Both the position numbers and the translations under genes were made by a program. The notes under the pieces are model-generated. The model searched no databases. It saw only the letters and a list, made by a program, of their open reading frames with translations, and was not told the origin of the DNA. From SIG589 sp964566175 (GTDB lineage Bacteria > Bacillota > Clostridia > Oscillospirales > Acutalibacteraceae), in assembly GCA_964566175.1 (NCBI GenBank), contig CAZMHU010000004.1:1-64000 (forward strand): DNA of 64,000 bases, written 5' to 3'. Positions 26,037 through 35,571 of this stretch are shown here, piece by piece (position 1 is the first letter of the stretch; each line of letters starts with the position of its first letter).

Positions 26037-27036
26037 GAAAGACTGTGACTTAAACCGTTTGGCAGGAAAGACGATTGCAATCGTCGGATACGGCTCACAG
26101 GGACACGCACACGCACTTAACCTTCGCGATTCGGGCTGTGATGTTATCATCGGTCTTCGCAAGGGCGGAAAATCTTGGCCCGTTGCTGAGAAGGACGGCT
26201 TTAACGTTATGACCGTTCCGGAGGCAACCCAAAAGGCTGATATCATTATGATTCTCATCAACGATGAGGCACAGGCCGATATGTATAAAAAGGATATCGC
26301 TCCTTATCTTACCGCAGGCAAAGCAATCGCATTTGCACACGGATTTAACATTCGCTATAAGCAGATTGTTCCTCCGGCAGATGTTGACGTATTTATGGCA
26401 GCCCCCAAGGGCCCCGGTCATACAGTCAGAAGTACATATGTTGCAGGCAAGGGCGTTCCGTGCTTGGTTGCCGTTGAGCAGAATGCAACAGGCAAGGCAT
26501 ATGATATAGCACTTGCATATATCGCCGGTATCGGCGGCGCACGTGCCGGAATTATGGAAACCACAATGCACGATGAAACCGAAACCGACCTCTTCGGCGA
26601 GCAGGCTGTTCTTTGCGGCGGTGTTGTTGACCTCATGCGTTGCGGATTTGAAACTCTTGTTGAGGCAGGATATGAGCCGGAGAACGCATATTTCGAGTGC
26701 ATTCATGAAATGAAACTTATCGTTGACCTTATCAATAAGGGCGGCGTTGCGGCTATGAACTACTCTATTTCCGACACTGCCGAATACGGTGAGTATGTTT
26801 CCGGACCGAGAGTATTGCCCTATGAGCAGACCAAGGCAAATATGAAGGCTGTTTTAAACGATATTCAGGACGGCACTTTTGCAGGCAAGTGGATTGCCGA
26901 AAACAAAAACGGCCGTTGCTTCTTTAACTCCAAGCGTGATGCACTTAAAAAGCATCAGATGGAAATTGTCGGACAGCAACTTCGTGAGCAGATGCTTTGG
27001 AAGAACGACTCTGACCTTGATACAGCATCCAACTGA
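26017..27036 (+). CDS. ilvC: Ketol-acid reductoisomerase (class I)
   Basis: IlvC (339 residues, class I length) isomerises and reduces acetohydroxy acids with NAD(P)H. The Rossmann motif GYGSQGHAHALNLRDSG and the cofactor loop GLRKGGKSW are present; the polar residues in that loop suggest NADPH preference. The acidic metal ligands are in the ETDLFGEQAVLCGG and ECIHEMKLIVDL helices. The frame is open 138 bp further upstream inside ilvN, but GGGAGAG is spaced for ATG 26017 (MAKMYYEKD), giving a 20-bp overlap with ilvN. Confidence 0.96.
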   Translation: MAKMYYEKDCDLNRLAGKTIAIVGYGSQGHAHALNLRDSGCDVIIGLRKGGKSWPVAEKDGFNVMTVPEATQKADIIMILINDEAQADMYKKDIAPYLTAGKAIAFAHGFNIRYKQIVPPADVDVFMAAPKGPGHTVRSTYVAGKGVPCLVAVEQNATGKAYDIALAYIAGIGGARAGIMETTMHDETETDLFGEQAVLCGGVVDLMRCGFETLVEAGYEPENAYFECIHEMKLIVDLINKGGVAAMNYSISDTAEYGEYVSGPRVLPYEQTKANMKAVLNDIQDGTFAGKWIAENKNGRCFFNSKRDALKKHQMEIVGQQLREQMLWKNDSDLDTASN

Positions 27037-27061
27037 TTAAACAAACATTCCGGAGGTTAAT

Positions 27062-28723
27062 ATGAATTCCGATAGTATAAAAAGCGGTGTCGAGAGAGCA
27101 CCGAACAGAAGTCTGTTATATGCACTCGGCCTGACCGAGGAGGAAATTTCAAGACCTATAGTAGGCATTGTCAGTTCGTATAACGAAATAGTACCCGGTC
27201 ATATGCATCTTGATAAAATCACCGAGGCGGTAAAGGCGGGCGTTCGCCTTGCGGGCGGTACACCGATAATGTTCCCGGCGATTGCCGTTTGTGACGGAAT
27301 TGCTATGGGTCACGTCGGAATGAAGTATTCGCTTGTAACGCGTGACCTCATCGCCGATTCAACCGAGGCTATGGTAACGGCACATCAGTTTGACGGTCTT
27401 GTTATGATACCGAACTGTGACAAAAACGTTCCCGGATTGCTTATGGCCGCCGCAAGACTGAACATTCCCACAATCTTCTGCTCGGGAGGCCCGATGCTTG
27501 CGGGTCATTTGGGTGATGGCAGACGCACGTGTCTCAGCCATATGTTTGAGGCTGTCGGTGCTTATCACGCGGGAACGATGGACGAAAACGACGTTAACGA
27601 ATATGTTGAGAATGCCTGTCCTTCTTGCGGTTCTTGCTCCGGAATGTATACGGCAAACTCAATGAACTGCCTGTGTGAGGCTATCGGAATGGCACTCTCG
27701 GGCAACGGCACAATTCCCGCGCCCTATTCTGCACGCATACGTCTTGCCAAAAAGGCGGGTATGCAGATTATGGAACTTATAAAGAAGGATATACGTCCGC
27801 GTGATATTATGACTGCGGAGGCATTCCACAATGCCGAAACGGTTGATATGGCGCTCGGATGTTCTACCAACACAATGCTTCATCTGCCTGCTATCGCACA
27901 CGAAACTGGAAACGATATAAGCCTTGATATGTCCAACGATATAAGCCGTAACACACCGAACCTTTGCCATTTGGCACCTGCGGGTGACACCTTTATGGAA
28001 GATTTGGATCGCGCGGGCGGTGTTTACGCCGTTATGAAGGAACTCACGCGCAAGGATTTGCTCAATCTCGACTGTATGACCGTAATGGGTCACACTATGC
28101 GTGAAAACCTTGAAAACGCGAAAAACCTCAATCCCGAAGTTATCCGTCCTATTGATAATCCCTATTCGCAGAGCGGCGGTATTGCGGTGCTTAAAGGTAA
28201 TATTGCCGTTGACGGCTGTGTTGTTAAGCAGTCGGCTGTTGACGAGAAGATGATGCAACACCGCGGTCCTGCACGTGTATTTAATTCCGAAGAGGAAGCA
28301 ATAACCGCAATTTACGGCAAGCAGATAAATGCGGGCGATGTTGTAGTTATACGCTATGAAGGCCCTAAGGGCGGACCCGGAATGAGAGAAATGCTTAACC
28401 CTACCTCTGCAATTTGCGGAATGGGTCTCGGAGAGAGTGTCGCACTTATAACCGACGGACGTTTTTCGGGCGCTACACGCGGCGCCGCAATAGGTCACGT
28501 AAGTCCGGAAGCGGCGGCAGGCGGTAATATCGCACTTATCGAAGAGGGCGATATGATTTCAATCGACATTAAAAACTTCAAAATCAATGTTGAAGTGTCC
28601 GATTCCGTCCTTGAAGAACGCAGGGCAAAATGGGTATGTCCCGAACCGCGTATCAAGACAGGTTATATCGCACGCTATGCAAAACTTGTTTCTTCTGCCG
28701 ATAAAGGTGCGGTTTTAAGTTGA
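27062..28723 (+). CDS. ilvD: Dihydroxy-acid dehydratase
   Basis: IlvD (553 residues) dehydrates dihydroxy acids to 2-oxo acids. The Fe-S cluster cysteines lie in NCDKNVPG (near residue 119) and ACPSCGSCSGMYTANSMNC (near 185-203). The C-terminal half has GGPGMREML and SGATRGAAIGHVSPEA. It has a GGAGG site 25 bp after ilvC. The cluster is oxygen-sensitive in many homologues, which suits an anaerobe. Confidence 0.96.
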   Translation: MNSDSIKSGVERAPNRSLLYALGLTEEEISRPIVGIVSSYNEIVPGHMHLDKITEAVKAGVRLAGGTPIMFPAIAVCDGIAMGHVGMKYSLVTRDLIADSTEAMVTAHQFDGLVMIPNCDKNVPGLLMAAARLNIPTIFCSGGPMLAGHLGDGRRTCLSHMFEAVGAYHAGTMDENDVNEYVENACPSCGSCSGMYTANSMNCLCEAIGMALSGNGTIPAPYSARIRLAKKAGMQIMELIKKDIRPRDIMTAEAFHNAETVDMALGCSTNTMLHLPAIAHETGNDISLDMSNDISRNTPNLCHLAPAGDTFMEDLDRAGGVYAVMKELTRKDLLNLDCMTVMGHTMRENLENAKNLNPEVIRPIDNPYSQSGGIAVLKGNIAVDGCVVKQSAVDEKMMQHRGPARVFNSEEEAITAIYGKQINAGDVVVIRYEGPKGGPGMREMLNPTSAICGMGLGESVALITDGRFSGATRGAAIGHVSPEAAAGGNIALIEEGDMISIDIKNFKINVEVSDSVLEERRAKWVCPEPRIKTGYIARYAKLVSSADKGAVLS

Positions 28724-28738
28724 TTTTACGAAAATATG

Positions 28739-28764
28739 CGCAAGCCGCTTTCGGGCGGCTTGCG
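28739..28764 (+). promoter_or_regulatory. Intra-operon hairpin between ilvD and leuA
   Basis: CGCAAGCCG (28739-28747) pairs with CGGCTTGCG (28756-28764), and no T tract follows. It ends 16 bp before the leuA ATG, just ahead of its GGAG. It may stabilise or process the mRNA or tune leu expression; a terminator is unlikely. Confidence 0.5.
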
Positions 28765-28780
28765 ATGGAGTTAGGTTGCT

Positions 28781-30319
28781 ATGAATGAAGTAAAAATTTT
28801 TGATACTACCCTGCGTGACGGAGAGCAGTCACCGGGTTGCAGTATGAATCTTCGTGAAAAGATTGAGGTTGCAAAATGCCTTGAGAAAATGAAGGTTGAT
28901 ATCATCGAGGCGGGTTTTGCAATTTCTTCCCCCGGTGATTTTGAATCGGTCAATACCATTGCGAAAGAGATAAAGGATTGTACTGTGGCATCTCTTGCAC
29001 GTTCGACCGTCAAAGATATCGATGCCGCTTGGGAAGCGGTAAAGGTTGCCGTCGACCCGCGCATACATCTGTTTATCGCCACAAGTCCTCTGCATATGGA
29101 ATATAAACTGAAAATGACGCCGCAGCAGGTTTTGCAGAAGACAGAGGAAATGGTTAAATATGCGGCGAAATATTGTTCTAATATTGAATTTTCTGCGGAA
29201 GATGCCACACGAAGTGATGCGAAGTTTTTGGCGCAGGTGGTTGATACCGCGATTAAAAACGGCGCTACCGTCATAAACATTCCCGATACCGTTGGCTATA
29301 CCACGCCGGCGGAAATGCAAGCGCTTATAGAATATCTCATAAATAACGTCGAAAATGCCGATAAGGTCGACTTTTCGGTACACTGCCATAACGATCTCGG
29401 TATGGCTGTCGCAAACTCCCTTGCAGGTGTGAGGGGCGGAGCAAGACAGATTGAATGTACCGTGAACGGTCTCGGTGAGCGTGCCGGAAACACCGCTTTG
29501 GAAGAGGTTGTAATGGCAATGCGTACACGCCCCGACATCTACGATGTTACCACAAGACTCGACACCACACAGATTTACCGTACTAGTAAAACTGTTTATA
29601 ATATAATAGGTCAAAAAGCACCGCTTAATAAACCGATTGTCGGAAAGAACGCCTTTGCACACGAGTCGGGCATACATCAGCACGGCATTTTGGCTAACAA
29701 GCAAACATACGAAATTCTGACTCCCGAGGCTGTCGGAATACATACAAACAATATTGTCCTCGGAAAGCATTCGGGCAAGCACGCTTTTGAGAGTCACTTG
29801 AACGAAATGGGTTACACCCTTTCGCAAGAGGAACTTTTGCGTTGCTTTGAGGAATTTAAAGTGTTGTGCGATAAAAAGAAGACGGTTGACGATGCCGATA
29901 TCGAGGCTATCGTAATGCACAAGGCATCTGCCGAGCAAACGGCAGAAACAAAGGGCTACACCCTTGATTGGTTTGCCGTTCACACAAGCAACTTCACAAC
30001 TTCGACAAGTACCGTCTGCCTTAAATCGGGTGACGAAAAAATCGAGGGTGTCAGTCTGGGCGACGGACCTATCGATGCCTCGTTCAAGGCTATCGATACT
30101 ATCATAAAGCCGGTTGAGCACACCTTTGATGTATATAATATCAACTCGATATCCGAGGGCAAGGACACGCTCGGTGATGTTACCGTAAAACTCTCTGCAA
30201 ACGGCAGAAGTTTTACCGGCAGAGGTCTTTCAACCGATATTATCGAAGCAAGTATCACCGCATATTTGGTTGCACTTAACAAAATGCAAGCGGCGGCAGA
30301 AACAAAGCAGGAGGGATAA
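28781..30319 (+). CDS. leuA: 2-isopropylmalate synthase
   Basis: LeuA (512 residues) condenses acetyl-CoA with 2-oxoisovalerate, the committed step to leucine. The catalytic barrel has FDTTLRDGEQSPGC (6-19) and the metal ligands in VHCHNDLGMAVAN (about 200-212). GLGERAGN follows, then a linker and the C-terminal LeuA regulatory domain (about 375-500) that binds leucine. The start is set by GGAG 11 bp upstream, after the hairpin. Length is the standard long form. Confidence 0.95.
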   Translation: MNEVKIFDTTLRDGEQSPGCSMNLREKIEVAKCLEKMKVDIIEAGFAISSPGDFESVNTIAKEIKDCTVASLARSTVKDIDAAWEAVKVAVDPRIHLFIATSPLHMEYKLKMTPQQVLQKTEEMVKYAAKYCSNIEFSAEDATRSDAKFLAQVVDTAIKNGATVINIPDTVGYTTPAEMQALIEYLINNVENADKVDFSVHCHNDLGMAVANSLAGVRGGARQIECTVNGLGERAGNTALEEVVMAMRTRPDIYDVTTRLDTTQIYRTSKTVYNIIGQKAPLNKPIVGKNAFAHESGIHQHGILANKQTYEILTPEAVGIHTNNIVLGKHSGKHAFESHLNEMGYTLSQEELLRCFEEFKVLCDKKKTVDDADIEAIVMHKASAEQTAETKGYTLDWFAVHTSNFTTSTSTVCLKSGDEKIEGVSLGDGPIDASFKAIDTIIKPVEHTFDVYNINSISEGKDTLGDVTVKLSANGRSFTGRGLSTDIIEASITAYLVALNKMQAAAETKQEG

Positions 30320-30322
30320 ATT

Positions 30323-31588
30323 ATGGGAATGACAATGACGCAGAAAATCCTTGCCGACCATGCAGGACTTGACTCTGTCAAGGCGGGTGACCTTATCGAG
30401 GCAAAACTCGATATCGTTCTCGGTAACGACGTTACGACCCCAGTTGCCGTAAAGGCGTTTGACAAGGCGGGTTTTACCGGCGTTTTCGATAAAGATAAAA
30501 TTGCAATAGTTCTTGACCACTACACGCCCTGTAAAGATATTAAATCTGCCGAACTTTGCGCCACTGCGCGCAAATTCGCATACCGTTTTGACATTACACA
30601 TTTTTATGATGTCGGCAATGTCGGAATAGAGCACGCGCTTTTGCCGGAACAAGGAATAGTAGGTCCCGGAGATTGTATAATCGGTGCGGACTCACACACC
30701 TGCACATACGGTGCGCTCGGTGCATTTTCAACCGGTGTTGGTTCGACCGATATGGCTGCCGGTATGGCAATAGGTGAGTGTTGGTTCAAAGTTCCATCTG
30801 CCATAAAGGTTAATCTTACCGGCTCACTCCCGAAATACGTGAGCGGAAAAGACGTTATTCTTCATCTTATCGGTCTTATCGGCGTTGACGGTGCGCTTTA
30901 TAAATCGCTTGAATTTACGGGCGAAGGTGTTGCGTCACTTTCGATGGACGACCGCTTTACTATTGCCAATATGGCTATTGAGGCAGGCGGCAAGAACGGA
31001 ATTTTCCCGGTTGACGAAAAAACACTTGAATACGTAAACGGCAGATTTAAGCGCCCCGTTAAGATATACGAGGCTGACCCCGATGCCGAGTATGAGTCGG
31101 AGGTTACTATTGATTTGTCGACACTGAAACCCACCGTCTCACTTCCGCACCTGCCCTCTAATACAAAAAACGTTGACGAGGTCAAGGGATTGCATATTGA
31201 CCAAGTTGTTATCGGCTCTTGCACAAACGGACGCATATCCGATTTGCGTTCTGCGGCGAAAATTCTCAAAGGCAGACACGTTAAAAAAGGTGTTCGCTGT
31301 ATTGTTATTCCCGCCACGCAGGAAATTTATATGCAGTGTATAAAAGAAGGACTGGCAGAGATTTTTGTTGCGGCGGGTTGCGCGGTTTCAACACCGACCT
31401 GCGGACCGTGTCTCGGCGGACATATGGGTGTTATGAGTGCGGGTGAGCGTGCTGTTACAACAACAAACAGAAACTTTGTCGGACGTATGGGTCATACCGA
31501 GAGCGAGGTAATTCTCGCAAGCCCCGCAGTAGCGGCGGCTTCGGCGGTTGCGGGTTGCGTTGCATCGCCCTACGATTTGGAGGTATAA
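30323..31588 (+). CDS. leuC: 3-isopropylmalate dehydratase, large subunit
   Basis: LeuC (421 residues) is the aconitase-type subunit holding a [4Fe-4S] cluster. The ligands are in VIGSCTNGR and in the CAVSTPTCGPCLGG segment. It begins MTQKILADHAGL, the shorter bacterial/archaeal form rather than the 466-residue E. coli type. It starts three bases after leuA with AGGAGGGAT and is adjacent to its partner leuD. Confidence 0.95.
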   Translation: MGMTMTQKILADHAGLDSVKAGDLIEAKLDIVLGNDVTTPVAVKAFDKAGFTGVFDKDKIAIVLDHYTPCKDIKSAELCATARKFAYRFDITHFYDVGNVGIEHALLPEQGIVGPGDCIIGADSHTCTYGALGAFSTGVGSTDMAAGMAIGECWFKVPSAIKVNLTGSLPKYVSGKDVILHLIGLIGVDGALYKSLEFTGEGVASLSMDDRFTIANMAIEAGGKNGIFPVDEKTLEYVNGRFKRPVKIYEADPDAEYESEVTIDLSTLKPTVSLPHLPSNTKNVDEVKGLHIDQVVIGSCTNGRISDLRSAAKILKGRHVKKGVRCIVIPATQEIYMQCIKEGLAEIFVAAGCAVSTPTCGPCLGGHMGVMSAGERAVTTTNRNFVGRMGHTESEVILASPAVAAASAVAGCVASPYDLEV

Positions 31589-31591
31589 CAT

Positions 31592-32098
31592 ATGGTTAAC
31601 GGAACAGTTTTTAAATACGGTGATAATGTCGATACCGATGTTATTATCCCCGCAAGATATCTTAACGCTCCCTCTCCTGAGGAACTTGCACGTCATTGTA
31701 TGGAAGATATTGATGCGGATTTTGTAAACAATGTAAAACAGGGCGATATTATGGTCGGCGGCAAAAACTTCGGTTGCGGTTCTTCGCGTGAGCACGCTCC
31801 TATTGCGATACGTGCCAGCGGAATATCCTGTGTTATTGCCGAAAGTTTTGCGAGAATTTTTTACCGCAATGCCATAAATATCGGTTTCCCGATACTCGAA
31901 TGTCCCTCTGCCGCAAAAAGTATTAAAAACGGCGATACCGTCGAGGTGAATTTTTCTACGGGAATTATCGTAAACAAAACCACTGGAGAAAGTTTTGAGG
32001 CAACAGCCTTTCCGGCTTTCATAAACGGTATTATCGGTAACGGCGGACTGCTTGAGTATGTAAAGCATAAGCAGGAGGAGAATAACAATGAATTATAA
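31592..32098 (+). CDS. leuD: 3-isopropylmalate dehydratase, small subunit
   Basis: LeuD (168 residues) is the swivelling subunit that completes the LeuC active site. Motifs are DTDVIIPARYL (about 14-24) and GGKNFGCGSSREHAPIA (about 54-70). It matches the short LeuD form that goes with the 420-residue LeuC. Its end overlaps leuB by 11 bp. Confidence 0.95.
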   Translation: MVNGTVFKYGDNVDTDVIIPARYLNAPSPEELARHCMEDIDADFVNNVKQGDIMVGGKNFGCGSSREHAPIAIRASGISCVIAESFARIFYRNAINIGFPILECPSAAKSIKNGDTVEVNFSTGIIVNKTTGESFEATAFPAFINGIIGNGGLLEYVKHKQEENNNEL

Positions 32099-33158
32099 TA
32101 TTGCATTGGTAAAGGGTGACGGCATCGGTCCGGAAATTGTGGACAGTGCCACAGCCGTTTTGGAGGAAATAGGCAAGCGTTTCGGACACACTTTTAACTT
32201 TACTTCGTATCTTGCCGGAGGTGCCGCAATAGATGAATACGGCATTCCGCTTCCGCAGGAAACAATAGACGGTTGTAAAGCAAGTGACAGCGTTTTGCTC
32301 GGTGCGGTCGGCGGCCCTAAGTGGGACACTCTCCCGGGTAACATTCGCCCCGAGAAGGCATTGCTCGGATTGCGATCCGCACTTGGACTTTATACAAACT
32401 TGCGTCCCGCAAAGATATATCCCGCGCTTAAAGATGCCTGCACGCTCCGTCCCGATATCGTAAAGGACGGTTTTGATTTGGTTATCGTACGTGAACTGAC
32501 AGGCGGAATATATTTCGGCGACCGCGGCAGACGTCAGGGAAAATACGGCGAGGAAGCATATGATACCGAGGCATACAGCGTGACCGAGGTTGAGCGTATT
32601 GCACGTGTTGCTTTTGAAACTGCAAGAAAGCGCAGAAAAAATGTTGTCAGCATTGACAAGGCAAACGTTCTCGAAACCTCTCGTTTGTGGCGTGAAACCG
32701 TTCACAGAATAGCAGAAGAATATCCCGACGTTACCTGTACCGATATGTTGGTTGATAACGCAGCAATGCAACTTGTTCGTGACCCGTCACGTTTTGACGT
32801 TATCGTAACATCAAATATGTTCGGCGATATTCTCTCGGACGAGGCATCGCAGATAACAGGTTCGATAGGTCTTCTTGCATCGTCGTCACTCGGCGACGGC
32901 AAGTGCGGACTTTATGAGCCTATACACGGTTCTGCTCCCGATATAGCGGGAAAGGACATGGCAAACCCGATTGCAACAATACTTTCGGCGGCTATGATGC
33001 TTCGCTATTCGTTTGACCTCGCAGAAGAGGCTGACGCTATCGAAAATGCCGTTGCACGCACGCTTGAGGACGGTCTGCGAACCGCCGATATTCTTGTCGG
33101 CGACGGACAGCCGCTCGGTTGCAGGAAAATTACCGACGAAATTATTAAAAGGCTTTAA
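32088..33158 (+). CDS. leuB: 3-isopropylmalate dehydrogenase
   Basis: LeuB (356 residues) oxidatively decarboxylates 3-isopropylmalate using NAD+. It begins YNIALVKGDGIGPEIV; the substrate-binding arginines lie in the GLRSALGLYTNLRP stretch, and the metal-binding NMFGDILSDEAS and GLYEPIHGSAPDIAGK are present. An AGGAGG inside leuD drives its ATG, so the two genes are translationally linked. Confidence 0.96.
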   Translation: MNYNIALVKGDGIGPEIVDSATAVLEEIGKRFGHTFNFTSYLAGGAAIDEYGIPLPQETIDGCKASDSVLLGAVGGPKWDTLPGNIRPEKALLGLRSALGLYTNLRPAKIYPALKDACTLRPDIVKDGFDLVIVRELTGGIYFGDRGRRQGKYGEEAYDTEAYSVTEVERIARVAFETARKRRKNVVSIDKANVLETSRLWRETVHRIAEEYPDVTCTDMLVDNAAMQLVRDPSRFDVIVTSNMFGDILSDEASQITGSIGLLASSSLGDGKCGLYEPIHGSAPDIAGKDMANPIATILSAAMMLRYSFDLAEEADAIENAVARTLEDGLRTADILVGDGQPLGCRKITDEIIKRL

Positions 33159-33170
33159 GGAGCGATAAAA

Positions 33171-34235
33171 ATGCTGGATATTAAAATCACAAAAACAAAC
33201 AGTCCGAAGGCTAAACCGCAAGGTGCGCTCGGTTTCGGACACATTTTCACAGACCATATGTTTGTTATGGATTACACAGAGGGTACAGGCTGGCACGATC
33301 CGAGAGTTGTACCGTTTGATAATTTCAGCTTTTCTCCCGCCGCAATGGTTTTTCATTACGGACAGGAAATGTTTGAAGGACTGAAAGCGTATAAAGGTGC
33401 AGACGGCAAAAACTATCTTTTCAGACCGGATATGAATGCCAAGCGTGCCAATAAGTCCAATGAAAGACTTTGCATACCCTATCTTCCCGAGGAAGATTTT
33501 ATACAGGCTGTCAGCACGGTTGTTTCGGTAGACAGCGACTGGATTCCGACCGAAGCAGGCACTTCGCTTTATGTTCGTCCGTTTATCATAGCAACCGACG
33601 AATTTTTGGGTGTTGCGCCCTCAAAAACCTATAAATTTATTGTAATCCTTTCTCCGAGCGGAGCATATTACGCAAGCGGACTTGCCCCTGTGGGAATATG
33701 GATTGAAGACGATTATGTACGTGCTGTACGCGGCGGTATCGGTTTTGCGAAAACCGGCGGTAACTATGCCGCAAGCCTTGCCGCACAGGTTAAGGCACAC
33801 GATTCGGGTTATTCACAGGTTTTGTGGCTTGACGGTGTTGAGCGTAAATATATTGAAGAAGTCGGCGCTATGAATATTTTCTTCAAAATAAACGGAAAGG
33901 TTGTAACACCGATGTTAAACGGCAGTATTTTGCCCGGTATTACACGCGATTCGGTAATACATCTTTGCAAAAGTTGGGGTCTGCCGGTTGAAGAAAGAAA
34001 AATATCGGTTGACGAACTTATAGAAGCGCAAAACAGCGGTGCACTCGAAGAGGTTTTCGGAACAGGCACTGCGGCTGTTATTTCTCCTGTCGGCAAACTT
34101 CGCTACAAAGACGAGGTTATGACAATAGGTGACGGCAATATAGGTGAGTTGAGTCAAAAACTTTACGATACCGTTACCGGTATACAGACAGGTGTTCTGC
34201 CGGATGAATTCGGTTGGAGATACACCGTAAAATAG
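33171..34235 (+). CDS. ilvE: Branched-chain amino acid aminotransferase
   Basis: The 354-residue fold-type IV PLP enzyme transfers amino groups from glutamate to the oxo acids of Val, Leu and Ile. The PLP lysine is Lys194 in FAKTGGNYAAS. HYGQEMFEGLKAY near residue 63 and GTGTAAVISPVG near the C-terminus are characteristic. AAGGAG lies upstream, 12 bp after leuB. It completes all three pathways. Confidence 0.95.
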   Translation: MLDIKITKTNSPKAKPQGALGFGHIFTDHMFVMDYTEGTGWHDPRVVPFDNFSFSPAAMVFHYGQEMFEGLKAYKGADGKNYLFRPDMNAKRANKSNERLCIPYLPEEDFIQAVSTVVSVDSDWIPTEAGTSLYVRPFIIATDEFLGVAPSKTYKFIVILSPSGAYYASGLAPVGIWIEDDYVRAVRGGIGFAKTGGNYAASLAAQVKAHDSGYSQVLWLDGVERKYIEEVGAMNIFFKINGKVVTPMLNGSILPGITRDSVIHLCKSWGLPVEERKISVDELIEAQNSGALEEVFGTGTAAVISPVGKLRYKDEVMTIGDGNIGELSQKLYDTVTGIQTGVLPDEFGWRYTVK

Positions 34236-34249
34236 GAGTTTTGGTTTTT

Positions 34250-35557
34250 ATGTATAATCCTGTTTCTCAGTTGTTGCTTTACGGAAATTTGGGTGAGGAT
34301 AGCATACTGTTGTCGCTTTGCCGCTGTTTTAAGGCGTGGGACGACGGCAGTGTCGATAGGACAGCTACCGTTCACGAAATTTATGCCCAAATAAAGCGTT
34401 TGCTTGATTTATCGACGCAGTACGGCTTTGACGGTAACTTGTGGCATAATTATCTGACCTTTTTGCTGATAACGAACGAAAATTCATTTACTCTTACTTG
34501 TGAGCGTCAGGGAGCGACCGAAGGCGGAAGTGTTAATATTCTCGCAAAGCGTGATTTTGCGCTTTTTAAACAACTTTTTGACTTTGATTTTTCGAAAATC
34601 GAAAAGGATTTGGAAATAGATTGCTTTTCGCTTATAACGAATTATAAAGCAATAGCAAAACGCGAACGCCTTTATAATAAAAATGTCAGCGAAAAGGTGA
34701 GAACGCTCAGCACTCGCTTGGCAAATGCCGCCGACAGCGAAGAAATATTTTGCATTTTGACCGAGTTTTACAAAAACTTCGGTGTCGGTATGTTCGGTCT
34801 TAATCCCGCCTTCAGAATAAATTCGGCAGACGGTCGGCTTGAATTTTGTCCGATAAACAACGCCGATTCAATTCGCCTGTCCGATTTGGTGGGTTATGAA
34901 TATCAGAAAAAGCAACTTGTCGATAATACAAGGGCATTTGCGAACGGCAAACCTGCCAATAACGCACTGCTCTACGGTGACAGCGGAACGGGAAAATCTT
35001 CGAGTATTAAGGCGGTTTTAAACGAGTATTACGACAGCGGACTGCGTATGATTGAAATATATAAACACCAGTTCGGATTGCTTTCCGCCGTTATTTCGCA
35101 AATCAAAAACCGAAACTATCGTTTTATAATTTATATTGATGACCTTTCCTTTGAGGAACACGAGGTTGAGTATAAATTCTTAAAAGCGGTTATTGAGGGT
35201 GGCGTTGAAACAAAACCGGATAATATTTTGATATATGCCACTTCAAATCGCCGTCATCTTATAAAGGAAACGTGGAGTGACCGCAACGATATGGAACACA
35301 GCGGTGAAATTCACCGTTCCGATACAATGGAAGAAAAACTTTCGCTTTCAAGCCGTTTTGGTGTGCTTATAAATTATTCCGCTCCCGACAAGACGGAATT
35401 TTTGGAAATCGTAAAAGCGCTTGCCGAGCGTGAGAGACTTTCGGTTTCGCAAGAAGTCCTTTTCCGAGAGGCTAATATTTGGGAAATGCGCCACGGCGGT
35501 GTGTCGGGCAGAACGGCGCGTCAGTTTATAAACTATCTTGCCGGTATGCAGGATTAG
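34250..35557 (+). CDS. DUF815-type AAA ATPase of unknown function
   Basis: This 435-residue protein has a helical N-terminal part (about 1-215) and a P-loop ATPase domain. Walker A is LLYGDSGTGKSS (about 241-252), Walker B is IIYIDDLSFEE, and YATSNRRHL is a sensor-like segment. This pattern fits the DUF815 family, whose biochemical role is not established. AGGAG in the ilvE tail supports ATG 34250 (MYNPVSQ); it starts 14 bp after ilvE and 14 bp before ilvA, so it is almost certainly co-transcribed with the branched-chain genes. No metabolic link is known to me; a chaperone or remodelling role is a guess. Confidence 0.75.
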   Translation: MYNPVSQLLLYGNLGEDSILLSLCRCFKAWDDGSVDRTATVHEIYAQIKRLLDLSTQYGFDGNLWHNYLTFLLITNENSFTLTCERQGATEGGSVNILAKRDFALFKQLFDFDFSKIEKDLEIDCFSLITNYKAIAKRERLYNKNVSEKVRTLSTRLANAADSEEIFCILTEFYKNFGVGMFGLNPAFRINSADGRLEFCPINNADSIRLSDLVGYEYQKKQLVDNTRAFANGKPANNALLYGDSGTGKSSSIKAVLNEYYDSGLRMIEIYKHQFGLLSAVISQIKNRNYRFIIYIDDLSFEEHEVEYKFLKAVIEGGVETKPDNILIYATSNRRHLIKETWSDRNDMEHSGEIHRSDTMEEKLSLSSRFGVLINYSAPDKTEFLEIVKALAERERLSVSQEVLFREANIWEMRHGGVSGRTARQFINYLAGMQD

Positions 35558-35571
35558 AAAGAGGAGAAATA

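Noticed and set aside
28829..30121. Long 430-codon open frame on the reverse strand opposite leuA
   Set aside because: It is the antisense shadow of leuA, has no ribosome site or family motif and is rich in Cys, His and Arg, as artefact frames in this genome are.
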